Part shown: positions 46,086 through 55,177 of the stretch, in pieces | How the letters are laid out: every line of letters begins with the position of its first letter | How positions within the stretch are numbered: position 1 is the first letter of the stretch | Assembly (NCBI GenBank): GCA_002327765.1 | Contig: DCUH01000133.1 | Location: forward strand, 54,834 to 118,833 | Direction: 5' to 3' | DNA length: 64,000 nucleotides | Source of the DNA: a bacterium UBA2219 | Lineage (GTDB): Bacteria > Desulfobacterota > Deferrimicrobia > Deferrimicrobiales > Deferrimicrobiaceae | The notes under the pieces: generated by a model | The model's input: the letters and a program-made list of their open reading frames with translations, nothing else | Database searches by the model: none | Told to the model about the DNA's origin: nothing | Program-made: the position numbers and the translations under genes

Positions 46086-48601
46086 TTCGCCATTTATCCC
46101 GGGGATTGTTCGCGGTCGTGCTTCTGCTGGTTTCGGGTCTCCACGGCGCATGGGCCGTGGACCTTTTCGGGACGGGAGGCGGGGTTTTCGGCCCGGCGCA
46201 ATCCGGCGACGCGGACGCCAGGGGCTATTACCAGGGGACGGGGTCGAGATCCCCCTACCAGCCGACGGGGGATCCGTCCTCCGCCTATCCCCTGGGGGGC
46301 TATCCCTACCCGATGATGGGCGGCGACACCCTGGCGGATCAACCCGGCCCGCCGTCCGCGCCCGCCCCGACGCTTCCCCCCCTGCCGCCGGAAGGCCAGT
46401 CCGCGTTCGAGCAGTTCGTTTCGGGAAAGATCGAGATCACGAAAGCGCAGCTCGACGTGATCGTTTCCGACCCGGCGATCGTTTTCACGAATTTCCTCGC
46501 GGGCGTCCCCAACGGGACGGTGGCCGTGCCGGTCGGCATCGTCATGCCGCCGGGGGCGGCGGCGCCGGCGAAGCCTCCGGAATCGGCCGAGCAGAAGGCC
46601 GCGGCCCCCTCCTCCGACAACGTGGCGCCCGCCGCGACCGCCGGCTACCTCGTCGGCCCGCGGGACCGGATCGCCGATGCGTTCCGGCTCCTGGGGATCG
46701 CGAGCCCGTATTCCATTTCCATGGACCTGAAGCATTTCGGGCTCGACCTCTTCGAGCAGGGCCGTTCCGGCTTCCTCACGACGGCCAATCTCCCCGTGGG
46801 GCCCGACTACGTGCTGGGCCCAGAGGACGAGGTGAAGATACGGGTCTGGGGCAAGGTCGAAGGGGCATGGATCCGGCGGATCGAGCGGGACGGCACGGTC
46901 CGGCTGCCGAAGGTCGGCGTCGTCTCCCTCGGAGGGCTGAGCTTCGCGCAGGCGAAGGAAACGCTCCACAAGGAGTATTCGAGGGTGTTCACCGGGTTCG
47001 AGATGAACGTAACCCTCGGGGCGCTTCGCACGATGACCGTGTACGTCGTGGGCAACGCCCGGATGCCGGGCGCCTACACGGTGTCGTCGCTTTCGACGCT
47101 GGTGCACGCCATGATGCAGGCCGGCGGGCCGTCCAAGGCCGGGTCCATGCGCGACATCCAGATCCGCAGGGACGGGATGACGGTTTCCCACTTCGACATG
47201 TACGACCTGCTGCGGCACGGGGACAAGTCCGGCGATCCGAGGCTCCTGCCGGAGGACGTGATCTTCATCCCCCCCGTCGGCCCGGTCGCCGCGATCGCGG
47301 GCAGCGTGAGCCGCCCGGGGCTGTACGAGCTGAAGGGGGAGCGGACCGTTTCGCAGCTCATCGAGCTGGCGGGGGGGCTGAACGCCCTGGCGTTCCGGGG
47401 CCGGCTGCAGATCGAGCGGATCGTGGAGAGCAACCGCCAGATCGTGTTCGAATCCGACCTCGCCGAATGGAAGGAAAGGGAGGTCGACCTCCGTTCCGGC
47501 GACATCCTCAAGGTCTTCCAGATCGTCAAGGACCAGCGTACCGTCCGCGTGACGGGGGCCGTTCTCCGGGAGGGCGATTACGGGTTCACCCCCGGCATGA
47601 CGGTGAAGGACCTGGTCGGCCTGTCCGGCGGGGCGAAATATTACGCGTACCTGAAGGAGGCGGAGCTGGCCCGCCTGTACCTTTCCGAGCAGGGGCCGCG
47701 GGTGGAGAAGGTCAACCTCGACCTGGAAAATGCGATGGCCGGGGATGCCCGGTCGAACCTGCCGCTGCAGGAAAACGACCACCTGTTCGTCCGGACCATC
47801 CCCGAGTGGGGCACGTACACGCAGGTCTCGGTCCTGGGGGAGGTCCGGTTCCCCGGCACCTACACCGCGCGGAAGGGGGAGCGGCTCTCCTCCCTGATCG
47901 AGAGGGCCGGCGGCTACACGTCGAGCGCCTACGTCCGGGGCGCCGTGTTCACGAGGGTCAGCGTGCGGGAGACCCAGCAGAGGATGCTCGACGAGTCCAT
48001 CGCGCGGCTGGAACGGGACCTGATGGCACAGAGCGCCGCTTCCGCGGCGACCGCGGCCTCCGGCGAGGAGCTGGGGGCGAAGGAACTGGAGGTCCGGCGG
48101 GTCCAGGCGCTGGTGGAGAAGCTGCGGACCTTCAAGGCCCGGGGGAGGATGGTGCTGGAGGTGTCCTCGCCGGAAAAGATGAAAAACACCATGAACGACA
48201 TCGAGCTCGAAAACGGGGACGTCCTGTACGTGCCCCAGAATCCCCGGTGCGTCCACGCGTTGGGCGCCGTGTTCAACCAGGCGACGTTCGTTTTCGACAA
48301 GAGCAAGGGGGTCGAGGATTACATCACGATGGCCGGCGGGTTCATGGACTCCGGCGACAAGGAGCGCGTCTACATCCTGAAATCGAACGGGTCCGCGGTC
48401 CGTCCCGACAGCGGCCGTTTCTTCCTGCTCCCCGGGTCTTCGTTCTCCTCGGCGGACGGCAAGCCGATACTGGAATCCGGGGACACCATCGTGGTGCCCG
48501 AGAAGATCGACCGGATCGCGTGGCTCCGCAACACTAAGGACGTCTTCCAGATCCTGTTCCAGGCGACGATGGCGGCCGGCGTCGTGATCGCAGCGTTGTG
48601 A
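46082..48601 (+). CDS. multi-SLBB polysaccharide export protein (Wza-like), set B
   Basis: Second polysaccharide export protein, 839 residues from ATG 46082 after AAGGAGAG. A signal peptide runs to about residue 24 (LLLVSGLHGAWA). About residues 30-200 are Pro/Gly/Ala-rich and unstructured. The export domain follows (PDYVLGPEDEVKIRVWGK) and then at least four SLBB-like repeats (YVVGNARMPGAYTVSS, IAGSVSRPGLYELKGE, VLGEVRFPGTYTARKGE). It ends with a short helix near the C-terminus. The protein is homologous in plan to the set A protein but lacks its Arg/Asp-rich insertion. The gene overlaps the Wzi stop by 4 nt. Confidence 0.89.
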   Translation: MIRHLSRGLFAVVLLLVSGLHGAWAVDLFGTGGGVFGPAQSGDADARGYYQGTGSRSPYQPTGDPSSAYPLGGYPYPMMGGDTLADQPGPPSAPAPTLPPLPPEGQSAFEQFVSGKIEITKAQLDVIVSDPAIVFTNFLAGVPNGTVAVPVGIVMPPGAAAPAKPPESAEQKAAAPSSDNVAPAATAGYLVGPRDRIADAFRLLGIASPYSISMDLKHFGLDLFEQGRSGFLTTANLPVGPDYVLGPEDEVKIRVWGKVEGAWIRRIERDGTVRLPKVGVVSLGGLSFAQAKETLHKEYSRVFTGFEMNVTLGALRTMTVYVVGNARMPGAYTVSSLSTLVHAMMQAGGPSKAGSMRDIQIRRDGMTVSHFDMYDLLRHGDKSGDPRLLPEDVIFIPPVGPVAAIAGSVSRPGLYELKGERTVSQLIELAGGLNALAFRGRLQIERIVESNRQIVFESDLAEWKEREVDLRSGDILKVFQIVKDQRTVRVTGAVLREGDYGFTPGMTVKDLVGLSGGAKYYAYLKEAELARLYLSEQGPRVEKVNLDLENAMAGDARSNLPLQENDHLFVRTIPEWGTYTQVSVLGEVRFPGTYTARKGERLSSLIERAGGYTSSAYVRGAVFTRVSVRETQQRMLDESIARLERDLMAQSAASAATAASGEELGAKELEVRRVQALVEKLRTFKARGRMVLEVSSPEKMKNTMNDIELENGDVLYVPQNPRCVHALGAVFNQATFVFDKSKGVEDYITMAGGFMDSGDKERVYILKSNGSAVRPDSGRFFLLPGSSFSSADGKPILESGDTIVVPEKIDRIAWLRNTKDVFQILFQATMAAGVVIAAL

Positions 48602-48625
48602 GAGGCATCGACACGGGAGCGTAGA

Positions 48626-49768
48626 ATGGACCCCGACACGACCATCCGCGAGGAAGAAATCGACTGGGGTGCGGTGTTCCGCGCCCTGTCCCGGAGGAAA
48701 TGGCTCATCCTTCGTGTCGCCGCCGCGACCGCGGTGATCGCCGCCCTGGTCTCCCTGTTCCTGCCCGTCTATTACGAGGCGGAAACGAGGATCTACCCTC
48801 CCCAGGACAAGGGGGGCAACCTCGCGGCGCAGCTCATGGGCCAGGGAGGGGGGTTGATCGCCCTCGCGACGGGGGCCGCGGGCGTCAGCGTCAAGTCGAC
48901 GGGCGAGCTGTACGTGTCCATGATGAAATCCCGCACGGTCCTGGACCGGCTGGTCGACCGGTTCGACCTGCTGAAGCTATACGGGAAGAAGTACCGGCAG
49001 GACGCCCGGAGGGAGCTCCTCGACCTGCTCAAGGCCCGGGAGGAGCGGAAGACGGGGATCATCGTCCTCTCCGTGCAGGACAAGGACCCGAAACGGGCGG
49101 CGGAGCTCGCCAACGCCTTCGTGGAGGAACTCCGGTCCCTGACGGGCGGGCTGTCGATCTCGGAGGCCGGCCAGCGGCGCCTGTTCTTCGAGGAGCAGCT
49201 CGCGCGGACGAGGGATGCGCTTTCCCGCTCCGAGGAAGAGATCAAGGAGTTCCAGCAGCGGACCGGCATGTTCCAGATCGACGCGCAGGCGGGCGCCATC
49301 ATCGAAAGCATCGCGCAGCTGCGGGCGAGCATCGCGATGAAGGAGGTCCAGGCCAAGGTCCTGCGGTCGTTCGCGACCTCCCGGAATCCCGACCTGCAGC
49401 GGGTCGAGGAGGAGCTCCGGGGGCTGCGCTTGGAGCTGGAGAAGGTGGAGACGAAAAAGGGGAGCGGCTTCGACCCCCTCATGTCCTCGGGCCGCGTCCC
49501 GGAGATGGGCTTGGAATATCTCCGGAAGATGCGGCAGCTGAAATACAACGAAACACTCTACGTGCTCCTCGCGAAGCAGTTCGAGCTGGCGAAGCTGGAC
49601 GAGGCGAAAGAGGCGGTCGTCATCCAGGTGATCGACCAGGCGGTCCCCCCGGAGCGCAAGTCCAGGCCCCAGAGGGCGTCGATCGTCCTGCTCGCGACGG
49701 GGCTGGCGCTCCTGCTCTCCTCGTTGTACGTGCTGTTCGGCGAACGCCCGTGGAAGAGGGCGGGTTGA
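48626..49768 (+). CDS. Wzz-type chain-length determinant protein, set B
   Basis: Polysaccharide co-polymerase of 380 residues: transmembrane helices at about residues 27-48 and 353-371, with a long coiled-coil periplasmic domain between them. The Pro-rich segment PPERKSRPQRA before helix 2 is the family hallmark. No kinase domain follows. It lies 24 nt after the SLBB gene. Confidence 0.9.
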   Translation: MDPDTTIREEEIDWGAVFRALSRRKWLILRVAAATAVIAALVSLFLPVYYEAETRIYPPQDKGGNLAAQLMGQGGGLIALATGAAGVSVKSTGELYVSMMKSRTVLDRLVDRFDLLKLYGKKYRQDARRELLDLLKAREERKTGIIVLSVQDKDPKRAAELANAFVEELRSLTGGLSISEAGQRRLFFEEQLARTRDALSRSEEEIKEFQQRTGMFQIDAQAGAIIESIAQLRASIAMKEVQAKVLRSFATSRNPDLQRVEEELRGLRLELEKVETKKGSGFDPLMSSGRVPEMGLEYLRKMRQLKYNETLYVLLAKQFELAKLDEAKEAVVIQVIDQAVPPERKSRPQRASIVLLATGLALLLSSLYVLFGERPWKRAG

Positions 49769-49844
49769 CCGGGGAAGATCCCCTTCCCATGCCGCCGGAA
49801 CGGGAAGGAAGGCCGGCCTCCGCTCCGCGCCGGGTGCCCCTCCC

Positions 49845-51383
49845 GTGAGCCGGCCCCTCAGCGGGCGGCTCATGGTCCGCAACGCCCTGGCGAACGTCGC
49901 GAGCGGGGCCTCCGCCGCACTGCTCGCCATCGTCCTGCCGCCCGTCCTCGTGCGCGCCCTGTCGGCGGAAGTCTACGCCACGTGGGCCCTCATCCTCCAG
50001 ATCGGGGCCTACACTGCGCTATTGAATTTCGGGATCCAGACGGCCGTCGGCCGGTTCGTGGCCCGCTACGACGAAACCGGCGAGACCGGCCGCCGCGACG
50101 AGCTGGTGTCCACGGCCTGGGCGGTCCTGTCGGCCAGCGCGGCGGCGGGGATCCTGGCGATGCTCCTGCTTTCGGCCTTCCTCCCCGAATTTTTCCCGAG
50201 GATCCCCGCCGCGGTCCGCCGGGAAGCGCAGGGCTCCCTGGCCTGGGTCGGGACCTCCCTGGCGCTGGGCCTTCCGTTCTCCGTCTTCATGGGGATCTTC
50301 ATAGGCCGCCAGAGCAACGGGATCCCCGCGGTGATCCAGGTGGTGAGCCGCCTCGCCACGGGGGTCGGGATCTACCTCGTCTGCATCTTCTCCCCGACCC
50401 TGCTGTCCATGGCGAAGGTCTTCGCCGGGGTGAACTTCTGCACGTACGCGTTCCAGTACCTCGTGCACAGGCGCTGGAACGGGGACTGCGACATCCGCCC
50501 GGGGCTGGCCGGCAGGTCGGCGTGGGCCGACCTTTGGGACTACTGCTTCAGTCTCACCGTCTGGAGCCTGGCCTCGCTGATGGTTTCCGGCCTGAGCCTG
50601 GTGATCGTCGGGAGGCTCGATTTCGGGGCCGTCGCCGCGTTCGCGATCGCCTCGGGCCTCGTCACCTTCATCAGCGGCCTGCAGGGCGCCGTCTTCAACG
50701 TGCTGATCCCGGTGGGCGCCGTCCTCCAGGTCGACACCGACGGGGACCGCCTCCGCCGCATGCTCCTGAACAGCACCCGCTACGGCGTGCTGCTCCTGCT
50801 GGCCTCGGGGCTGCCGCTGTTCGTCTTCGGGGACTTCCTGCTGAAATACTACGTCGGCCCGAAATGGATCCCGCAGACGCTGCCGCTTCTCCAGTTGCTC
50901 GTCGTGGGGAACCTGATCCGGCTGTCCGCCGTGCCGTACGTCTCCCTGCTGATCGGGACCGGGCAGCAGCGGCTGGTCATCGCCAGCCCGCTGCTGGAAG
51001 GGTTCACGAACCTCCTCTCCAGCGTTTTCCTCGGGTTGCGGTTCGGCGCCCGCGGCGTGGCGGTCGGCACCATCCTCGGGGCGGTGGTTGGGCTGGTTTT
51101 CCATATCCTGTACAATTTCCCCAGGACGGACCAGATCCCGGCCCGGGCGGGCCGGTTCGTGCGGGAGGGGCTGCTCCTTCCGCTGGTCCCCGCGCTGCCC
51201 TGGGCCGCGTGGGTCTTCCGGGACCGGATCCTCCCTTCGGGGGGATCGGCGGCGTTTCCGCTGTTCCTGGCGGTCGCCGGATCGACGCTTTACCTTTTGT
51301 GGAAATTCGTCCTCCGCCGGGAAGAGCACGAGGCGCTGGCGGGCTTTCTGCGCCGGAGGGGACAAGGGGCCGACCGCGCGTGA
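49845..51383 (+). CDS. Wzx-type polysaccharide flippase, set B
   Basis: Membrane protein of 512 residues with about twelve to fourteen transmembrane helices, of the oligosaccharide flippase (MOP) family. GTG 49845 begins MSRPLSGRLMVRNALANVASG; the first helix starts near residue 25. It would flip set B lipid-linked repeat units. The stop overlaps the next GTG start by 4 nt. Confidence 0.88.
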   Translation: MSRPLSGRLMVRNALANVASGASAALLAIVLPPVLVRALSAEVYATWALILQIGAYTALLNFGIQTAVGRFVARYDETGETGRRDELVSTAWAVLSASAAAGILAMLLLSAFLPEFFPRIPAAVRREAQGSLAWVGTSLALGLPFSVFMGIFIGRQSNGIPAVIQVVSRLATGVGIYLVCIFSPTLLSMAKVFAGVNFCTYAFQYLVHRRWNGDCDIRPGLAGRSAWADLWDYCFSLTVWSLASLMVSGLSLVIVGRLDFGAVAAFAIASGLVTFISGLQGAVFNVLIPVGAVLQVDTDGDRLRRMLLNSTRYGVLLLLASGLPLFVFGDFLLKYYVGPKWIPQTLPLLQLLVVGNLIRLSAVPYVSLLIGTGQQRLVIASPLLEGFTNLLSSVFLGLRFGARGVAVGTILGAVVGLVFHILYNFPRTDQIPARAGRFVREGLLLPLVPALPWAAWVFRDRILPSGGSAAFPLFLAVAGSTLYLLWKFVLRREEHEALAGFLRRRGQGADRA

Positions 51384-52150
51384 AGGTCATGACGACGCTG
51401 GGCAAGCTGGCGGACCAGGGCCGTTTCCGGCTGTTTTTGTGGAGGAGGATCCGCCCCCATTTCGCCGGCGCGCACGGGATCGAGATCGGGGGCCCCAGCA
51501 ACCCCTTCAAGGCCACGGGGTTCATGCCGGTCTATTCCGCCGCAAGGCGGGTCGACGTGTGCAACTTCAGCGACCGGACGATCTGGGAGGGTACGCTCGC
51601 GTCGGGGTTCACCTTCGCGCCGGAAGGGCGGACCATCGGCATGCAGTACGTCTGCGAGGGGTCGAACCTGTCGATCCTCCCGGAGGGGTCGTACGATTTC
51701 GTCCTTTCCTGCCACAATCTGGAGCATTTCGCCAACCCGTTGAAGGCCGTGTCGGAATGGCTGAGGATCCTGAAGGGGGACGGGGTCCTGCTCCTGGTCC
51801 TCCCGGATCCCGCCAGGACGTTCGACCGGGGGAGGGACGTGACGCGGTTCGACCACCTCCTGAAGGACTTCGAGGAGAACGTCGGGGAGGACGACCAGAC
51901 CCACGTTCCGGAAGTGGTCGAGAGGACGGATTTTTCCGTCTACCCGAAGAACATCGCCGCGACGACGGAGGAGTTCGCGGGATTATGCCGCGACAACCTG
52001 AACAACCGCAGCATGCATCACCACGTGTTCGACCGGGACCTCCTGGAGCGCATTTTCGACGGGTTCTCGTTGAAGACCCGGTTCTGGGCGAAGGTGCTGC
52101 CGTATCACCAGGTCATCGTCGGGCAAAAGACGGCGAAGGCGGCGGTTTGA
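51380..52150 (+). CDS. SAM-dependent methyltransferase-like protein
   Basis: 256 residues from GTG 51380; ATG 51389 is an alternative. The fold suggests a class I methyltransferase, with GIEIGGPSNPF as motif I (about residues 36-46) and LSCHNLEHFANPLKAVSEW and LKGDGVLLLVLPDP as later motifs. Motif I reads EIGGPS instead of the usual DxGxG, as in the small family of methyltransferase-like proteins found in polysaccharide loci. The His-rich NNRSMHHHVFDRDLL stretch is notable. Substrate unknown. Confidence 0.78.
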   Translation: MKVMTTLGKLADQGRFRLFLWRRIRPHFAGAHGIEIGGPSNPFKATGFMPVYSAARRVDVCNFSDRTIWEGTLASGFTFAPEGRTIGMQYVCEGSNLSILPEGSYDFVLSCHNLEHFANPLKAVSEWLRILKGDGVLLLVLPDPARTFDRGRDVTRFDHLLKDFEENVGEDDQTHVPEVVERTDFSVYPKNIAATTEEFAGLCRDNLNNRSMHHHVFDRDLLERIFDGFSLKTRFWAKVLPYHQVIVGQKTAKAAV

Positions 52151-53377
52151 ATGGAAGCCGGCGCATCCAGATCGTTTTCCTCCCGGATCAGCGTGTTTTC
52201 CTGGTTCGTCGCGGTCTACCTGATCATCTACATTTTCCCGTTCGCGGTGCTGGTTCTCCAGGACGAGATCGACCTCAAAGAGCCCGGCACCCGCACCCAT
52301 TTCCGGTTCGCGATGCTGTACATACTTTCGTACGTGGCTTCCGGCTTCCTGCTGTCGGCGATTGCGTCGTACTACAAAAGGGAAACGTCCTATTCGAGCG
52401 GCTACGTGGAAGGCCGCGTGCTGGGAAAAAGGGCGATCGCGGACCGGGTCGCCACGGTCATGGGATACCTGGGGTCGATCTTCATCGTCCTGTATTACGT
52501 GAGCGGCGGCTACAAGAAGATCATGATGCTCGGGTCGGAAATCGAGGCCTGGGAATACCGGATCATCGGGTATGACGATACGAGCCGCGTATTGACCGCG
52601 CTTCTCGAGATCTCGAGACGCATATTGATGCCCTATGCTCTGCTGGTGAAACTGGCTTTCAAGAAATTCCATGTCGGGAGGAAGGATCACAGCCTCCTTC
52701 TGTTCCTGCCGGTGGCGGTCCTTGGGGCGGTCGTCAACCTGGACAGGGGGCCCGTATTCCTCTACCTGTTCCTCGCGATTTTCTTTATTCTCATCACGTC
52801 CCGGTCCGGCTACCTGCTGAAATTTTCCTATCTGCTGGTCTTCATCTTCTGCGTCGGCGTGATCGGGGGCGTCGTCACCCTGCTGCAGCACAACATCGTC
52901 GATTTCGACCTGGTCCGCTTGTCCCAGACGTTCTTTCCGATCGTGTTCGACCGGATCGTTCTCGACCCGGTCCGCATGGCGGAGGAGTACGCGTTCAGCG
53001 ACGTCTCGCTGTACGGGAATCCCCTGTACCTGAAATATTCCCGCCTGGGGGCGCTGGTCGGCGCGGAATACGTGGGGACGGAGCACCAGTTTTCCTTCTA
53101 CGTGACGCCCGTCGGCCTGGTGGGGGACATCTGGAGGAATTTCGGCATGCCGGGCGCCGTGATCGTCGGCATGGTCCACGGGCTCCTGTTCAAGATCCTG
53201 TCTTCCCTTTTGAAGAAATGCGATTTCGCGGCGACACTGCCCGTGTATTTCCTGGTGATAATATTAATATTCTACCTGTTCTACTCCGGCATGTTCTCCC
53301 AGGGGCCGTTCGCGCTCCTGTTCATGATATTCATCATGTCGTATTCCAATAAATTGTTTTCAAGGGAATATGCATAA
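52151..53377 (+). CDS. Wzy-type oligosaccharide repeat-unit polymerase, set B
   Basis: Polytopic membrane protein of 408 residues with about ten to eleven hydrophobic segments and a large loop (about residues 255-320) rich in Tyr, Glu and Arg, as in Wzy polymerases, which share topology rather than sequence. It starts directly after the methyltransferase stop and is flanked by Wzx and acetyltransferase genes. Confidence rests on topology and place. Confidence 0.78.
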   Translation: MEAGASRSFSSRISVFSWFVAVYLIIYIFPFAVLVLQDEIDLKEPGTRTHFRFAMLYILSYVASGFLLSAIASYYKRETSYSSGYVEGRVLGKRAIADRVATVMGYLGSIFIVLYYVSGGYKKIMMLGSEIEAWEYRIIGYDDTSRVLTALLEISRRILMPYALLVKLAFKKFHVGRKDHSLLLFLPVAVLGAVVNLDRGPVFLYLFLAIFFILITSRSGYLLKFSYLLVFIFCVGVIGGVVTLLQHNIVDFDLVRLSQTFFPIVFDRIVLDPVRMAEEYAFSDVSLYGNPLYLKYSRLGALVGAEYVGTEHQFSFYVTPVGLVGDIWRNFGMPGAVIVGMVHGLLFKILSSLLKKCDFAATLPVYFLVIILIFYLFYSGMFSQGPFALLFMIFIMSYSNKLFSREYA

Positions 53378-53976
53378 TGAAAAGGGACTTCAGCGGCGAA
53401 AGCGCCGTCAACACCATCATGCGGGCGATGCGGGCTTTCGGCTGCAGGGCGAGGGGCCGGTTCTATTCGTACCTGAACGCGTTCGCACCCGGCAGCTCGA
53501 AGCGCGTGGCCTTCGGGGCGAACCCGAAATTCATGAACTCGAAGAAGATACACCTCGGGAACAACGTGAGCTTCGGCAACCTTTGCCGCCTGGAATGTTA
53601 TTCGAGCGGCGCGTACCCTGCGGGCGACCGGCCCAAGATATCGATCGGGGAAAACTGCAGCTTCGGCGATTTCAACCACATCGGCGCCGTCAACGAGGTG
53701 ACGATCGGCAGGAATCTTCTGTGCGCGAGCAAGGTCCTGATCATCGATCACGATCATGGCCGGTGCGGCAGCGAGCTGAAGAACCACGCCGCCGTCCCCC
53801 CGACGCAGAGGGAGCTCGTGAGCAAGGGGCCGATCCGCATCGGCGACAACGTCTGGATCGCCGAGTCCGTGGTGATCCTTGCGGGGGCCGACATCGGCGA
53901 CGGCGCGGTGATCGGGGCCAACAGCGTCGTCCGGGGCGTCGTGCCGCCCGGCACGGTGCACACGTCGAAGTCCTGA
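53377..53976 (+). CDS. hexapeptide-repeat acyltransferase
   Basis: Left-handed beta-helix acyltransferase of 199 residues (CysE/LacA/NodL superfamily), likely O- or N-acetylating a sugar of the repeat unit. Hexapeptide turns run from about residue 50 to 190 (IHLGNNVSFGNL, RIGDNVWIAESVVILAGADIGDGAVIGANSVV). A loop with DHDHGRCG carries the likely catalytic His. The start overlaps the polymerase stop (TAATG type). Confidence 0.88.
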   Translation: MKRDFSGESAVNTIMRAMRAFGCRARGRFYSYLNAFAPGSSKRVAFGANPKFMNSKKIHLGNNVSFGNLCRLECYSSGAYPAGDRPKISIGENCSFGDFNHIGAVNEVTIGRNLLCASKVLIIDHDHGRCGSELKNHAAVPPTQRELVSKGPIRIGDNVWIAESVVILAGADIGDGAVIGANSVVRGVVPPGTVHTSKS

Positions 53977-53989
53977 AGGGGGACGCGTC

Positions 53990-55177
53990 ATCCGGATCTA
54001 CACCTTTTTTCTCCCTCAATTCCACGAATGCCATTACAACAACATGTGGTGGGGCAAGGGATTCACGGAATGGGAGATCGTCCGAAACGCGAAGCCGCTG
54101 TTCCCGGGGCACCTTCAGCCCAAGGTCCCGGCCGGGGGCTACTTCGATCTGACGGAAGAGGGGCAGATCGAGGCGCAGTTCCGCCTGGCGCGGTCCCACG
54201 GGATCGACGGTTTCGTCTTCTACCATTACTGGTACGAGAAGAAGCGTCCCCTCGGGAAACCGCTGGACCTCGTGCTCGGGAACCGGGGCCTGGACGTAAA
54301 ATTCAGCCTTTGCTGGGCGAACCATTCGTGGACGAGGTCGTGGAGGAACCGGGCCGGTTCCCTGGACGTGCTGATCGAGCAGACCTACGAAAAGGATTGC
54401 GGGAGCCGCCGCGCGCATTACGAATTCCTTCACCGCGCCTTCGTCGACGCCCGGTATATCCGCGTCGACGGGAAGCCGCTTTTCCAGATCTACGTCCCGG
54501 AGGAGATTCCCGACCTGGCCGGATACCTGGACGGTCTGCGGGAGCATTGCCTGAAGGCCAGCGGGACCGGGCTCCACGTCTCGGCCCTGGTGACGGGATG
54601 GAGGCCCGGGTGGGGCCATGCGAGGCATTTCGATTCCCTCACCCTGCTCCAGCCGGCGCTGGCGCTGTTCTCCCCGGCGGATATCTTTTCCGGAAACCGC
54701 GCCGGGAAAATGGATGCGAGCTACTGGTCCGCCCGGGTCAGGGCGCTGCCGTTGCCCGTGAAGAAGATCCTTTATCGGGTCCAGGACCGGTTTTTCAACA
54801 GGGTGTCCATGTTCGATTACGGGGACGTGTGGGACAAATTGCTGGTGCAGACGGAAAATTCACATAAGCAGGGAATGCCGGTGTTCCCGTGCGCGTTCGT
54901 CGATTTCGACAACACGCCGAGGTACGGGGGGCGCGCCAGGATCATCAAAGGGTTTTCCCCGGAATCGTTCGGCGGATACCTGAAGAAGCTGCTTTCGCTG
55001 TCCGTTCGTTCGTCCCGGGAAGGGATCGTTTTCATCAACGCGTGGAACGAATGGGGCGAGGGGATGTATCTCCAGCCCGACGAGGACTTCGGGAACGCCC
55101 GGTTGACGGAAGTTCTCGAAGCGAAAAAGGGAGCGCTCGCTTCGGGAGGGCACGGAACCGGCGGGGGGACGGAGTGA
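53990..55177 (+). CDS. WbsX-like glycoside hydrolase family 99-type protein
   Basis: 395-residue member of the WbsX family (GH99-like (beta/alpha)8 proteins found in O-antigen loci). Signatures are IYTFFLPQFHE, NNMWWGKGFTEWEIV, FVFYHYWYEKKRP and the C-terminal FINAWNEWGEGMYLQPD. The family N-terminus extends upstream of the first ATG (54044) to ATC 53990, or GTC 53987 just before it. AGGGGGA at 53977 has good spacing to either, while no ATG, GTG or TTG is available in frame. ATC is a rare but allowed start. The role in repeat-unit synthesis is unsettled; these proteins have been proposed to act as transferases or endo-enzymes. Confidence 0.82.
   Translation: MRIYTFFLPQFHECHYNNMWWGKGFTEWEIVRNAKPLFPGHLQPKVPAGGYFDLTEEGQIEAQFRLARSHGIDGFVFYHYWYEKKRPLGKPLDLVLGNRGLDVKFSLCWANHSWTRSWRNRAGSLDVLIEQTYEKDCGSRRAHYEFLHRAFVDARYIRVDGKPLFQIYVPEEIPDLAGYLDGLREHCLKASGTGLHVSALVTGWRPGWGHARHFDSLTLLQPALALFSPADIFSGNRAGKMDASYWSARVRALPLPVKKILYRVQDRFFNRVSMFDYGDVWDKLLVQTENSHKQGMPVFPCAFVDFDNTPRYGGRARIIKGFSPESFGGYLKKLLSLSVRSSREGIVFINAWNEWGEGMYLQPDEDFGNARLTEVLEAKKGALASGGHGTGGGTE

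Noticed and set aside
46054..48537. 827-residue frame overlapping the set B exporter
   Set aside because: Same shadow pattern; the exporter frame is supported by signal peptide and repeats.
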